Assembly: GCA_026692885.1 (NCBI GenBank)
Contig: JAPLNJ010000785.1
Coordinates: 1-5,707 of the forward strand
DNA from: Planctomycetota bacterium
GTDB lineage: Bacteria > Planctomycetota > Planctomycetia > Pirellulales > Pirellulaceae
DNA: 5,707 nucleotides
Direction of reading: 5' to 3'
This document shows positions 4,922 through 5,707 of the stretch, in pieces; position 1 is the first letter of the stretch, and each line of letters begins with the position of its first letter. The notes under the pieces are model-generated. The model had not been told where the DNA came from. It searched no databases and saw only the letters and a program-made list of their open reading frames with translations. The translations under genes and the position numbers were made by a program.

Positions 4922-5707
4922 CTATTTCGGCACTCCCACCGCCTCGCCGCCGGATCGCGTGCCAAGCGCCGTGTAAACCATGCGGTCGATATTCTCGTTG
5001 AGGAACACGGTGGCGCTATCGCCCATTATGAACTGAGCACCGCCCGGGTGCTTGCTGCTAAAGCCGGAACGTCCTCTCTGACCAAGGTCGAGCGAATTGA
5101 GTTGGATCCCCGTCGAACCGCAAAACCTACCGTACTCATCCTGCGGGTTGCCGGTCCCAATATAAAGGTAATTGGCGTCATTGATGCCCGTGCTGCGGTA
5201 TTTCGTGCGTTCACCGGCGAAGATCGTGTTAGCGGTGCCATCCGTGATTTGCGCCAACCCAAATGCCTGATTCTCCCGACAAGGAAAAGCACCATCGTAC
5301 CTGGAGTCGGTTGCCCCCCAATCATCGAAATGCTGCTGCCACGTGTCCGAGTTGTACGGGGGAAGGGTGTTCCCGATGCTGCCAGAGATCGAGACTCCGT
5401 AGTTGCAGCGATATCGGACCTCGACGCCGCGACCGTCGTTGAAGATCTGGTTCGAGTCCGGAGCAGACGGGCACTGGTAAATGGGCAAGTTCGCTCCCAG
5501 GATCACCAACTCGTTGTTCGCACCGTCATCCCAGTTGAGTCCCGGTGGAGTGCCGGTTTCCTGAATTTGGTCCCAGAGTGGACCTTGCTCAATAAACGGC
5601 AGCAAAAACCCGCTCCAGAGCGTCGCGTCCCCGTTATTGATTGGCCCACGCATAATCAGATTCGGCGGCAGTGACTTCATGGTGTCGTGGTAGTTGTGAA
5701 ACGCGAT
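4922..5707 (-). CDS. DUF1559 (SBP_bac_10) family protein, N-terminus cut by the window
   Basis: The reading frame stays open to the right edge, and 261 C-terminal residues are visible. The visible start, HNYHDTMKSLPPN, is the stretch that follows the pilin-like N-terminal helix in this family. The internal ATG at 5680 is therefore not the real start, and perhaps 60-80 residues, including the prepilin-type methylation helix, are missing. Family landmarks are WSGFLLPFIEQGPLW, the CPSAPDSN box, the ITDGTANTIFAGER stretch (usually TDGTSNTI), and the C-terminal HPGGAQFIMGDS. The last is the H-X9-DG motif with Ser in place of Gly. It ends NENIDRMVYTALGTRSGGE, also typical. Members are extremely numerous in Planctomycetes and are thought to be exported, surface-associated pseudopilin-like proteins, with no established biochemical function. 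It converges with the exported-protein gene. The opposite strand is also open for about 260 codons, but the family match settles the strand. Confidence 0.92.
   Translation of the reverse strand: MAFHNYHDTMKSLPPNLIMRGPINNGDATLWSGFLLPFIEQGPLWDQIQETGTPPGLNWDDGANNELVILGANLPIYQCPSAPDSNQIFNDGRGVEVRYRCNYGVSISGSIGNTLPPYNSDTWQQHFDDWGATDSRYDGAFPCRENQAFGLAQITDGTANTIFAGERTKYRSTGINDANYLYIGTGNPQDEYGRFCGSTGIQLNSLDLGQRGRSGFSSKHPGGAQFIMGDSATVFLNENIDRMVYTALGTRSGGEAVGVPK

Noticed and set aside
4892..5674. Long open frame on the plus strand, about 260 codons
   Set aside because: It lies opposite the DUF1559 gene, whose family motifs are unmistakable; its own translation shows no recognisable pattern.

Overview
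The window most likely comes from a planctomycete, probably a Pirellula-like lineage. The evidence is a DUF1559 (SBP_bac_10) protein, a family greatly expanded in Planctomycetes. Supporting signs are GC-rich palindromic intergenic repeats, weak or absent Shine-Dalgarno sites on several genes, and small or secreted proteins without recognised domains. This assignment rests on family knowledge, not on a search.

Layout. Positions 1-2132 (minus strand) hold a three-gene respiratory operon in the order Rieske iron-sulfur protein, cytochrome b6-type subunit (four haem-b histidines plus the b6f/Bacillus-type cysteine), and a multi-span subunit entering the cytochrome b C-terminal (subunit IV-like) domain as the window ends. 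Together they should form a membrane quinol:cytochrome c reductase of the b6f-like branch: the b subunits oxidise (mena)quinol and the Rieske cluster takes one electron toward a c-type cytochrome. A good sigma70-type promoter at 2201-2228 reads into the operon and argues for the short Rieske start.

Positions 2133-2498 are a divergent control region. It contains the operon promoter, a 45-bp imperfect palindrome, a terminator-like hairpin on the minus strand, and a second promoter facing right. That promoter drives an uncharacterised 82-residue protein (2499-2747). Positions 2748-3049 carry no gene but hold two tandem copies of a ~116-bp module made of nested palindromes.

Positions 3050-3577 (minus) encode a small lipoprotein with an SLBB-like C-terminal half. 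It is divergent from an uncharacterised exported protein at 3791-4807 (plus). That gene converges on the DUF1559 gene (4922 to the window edge, minus), which is missing its N-terminus.

I see no defence system, mobile element, tRNA, rRNA or CRISPR array. The items most worth checking are the palindromic repeats, the regulatory architecture between 2133 and 2498, the unusual third subunit of the reductase, and the two uncharacterised plus-strand proteins.
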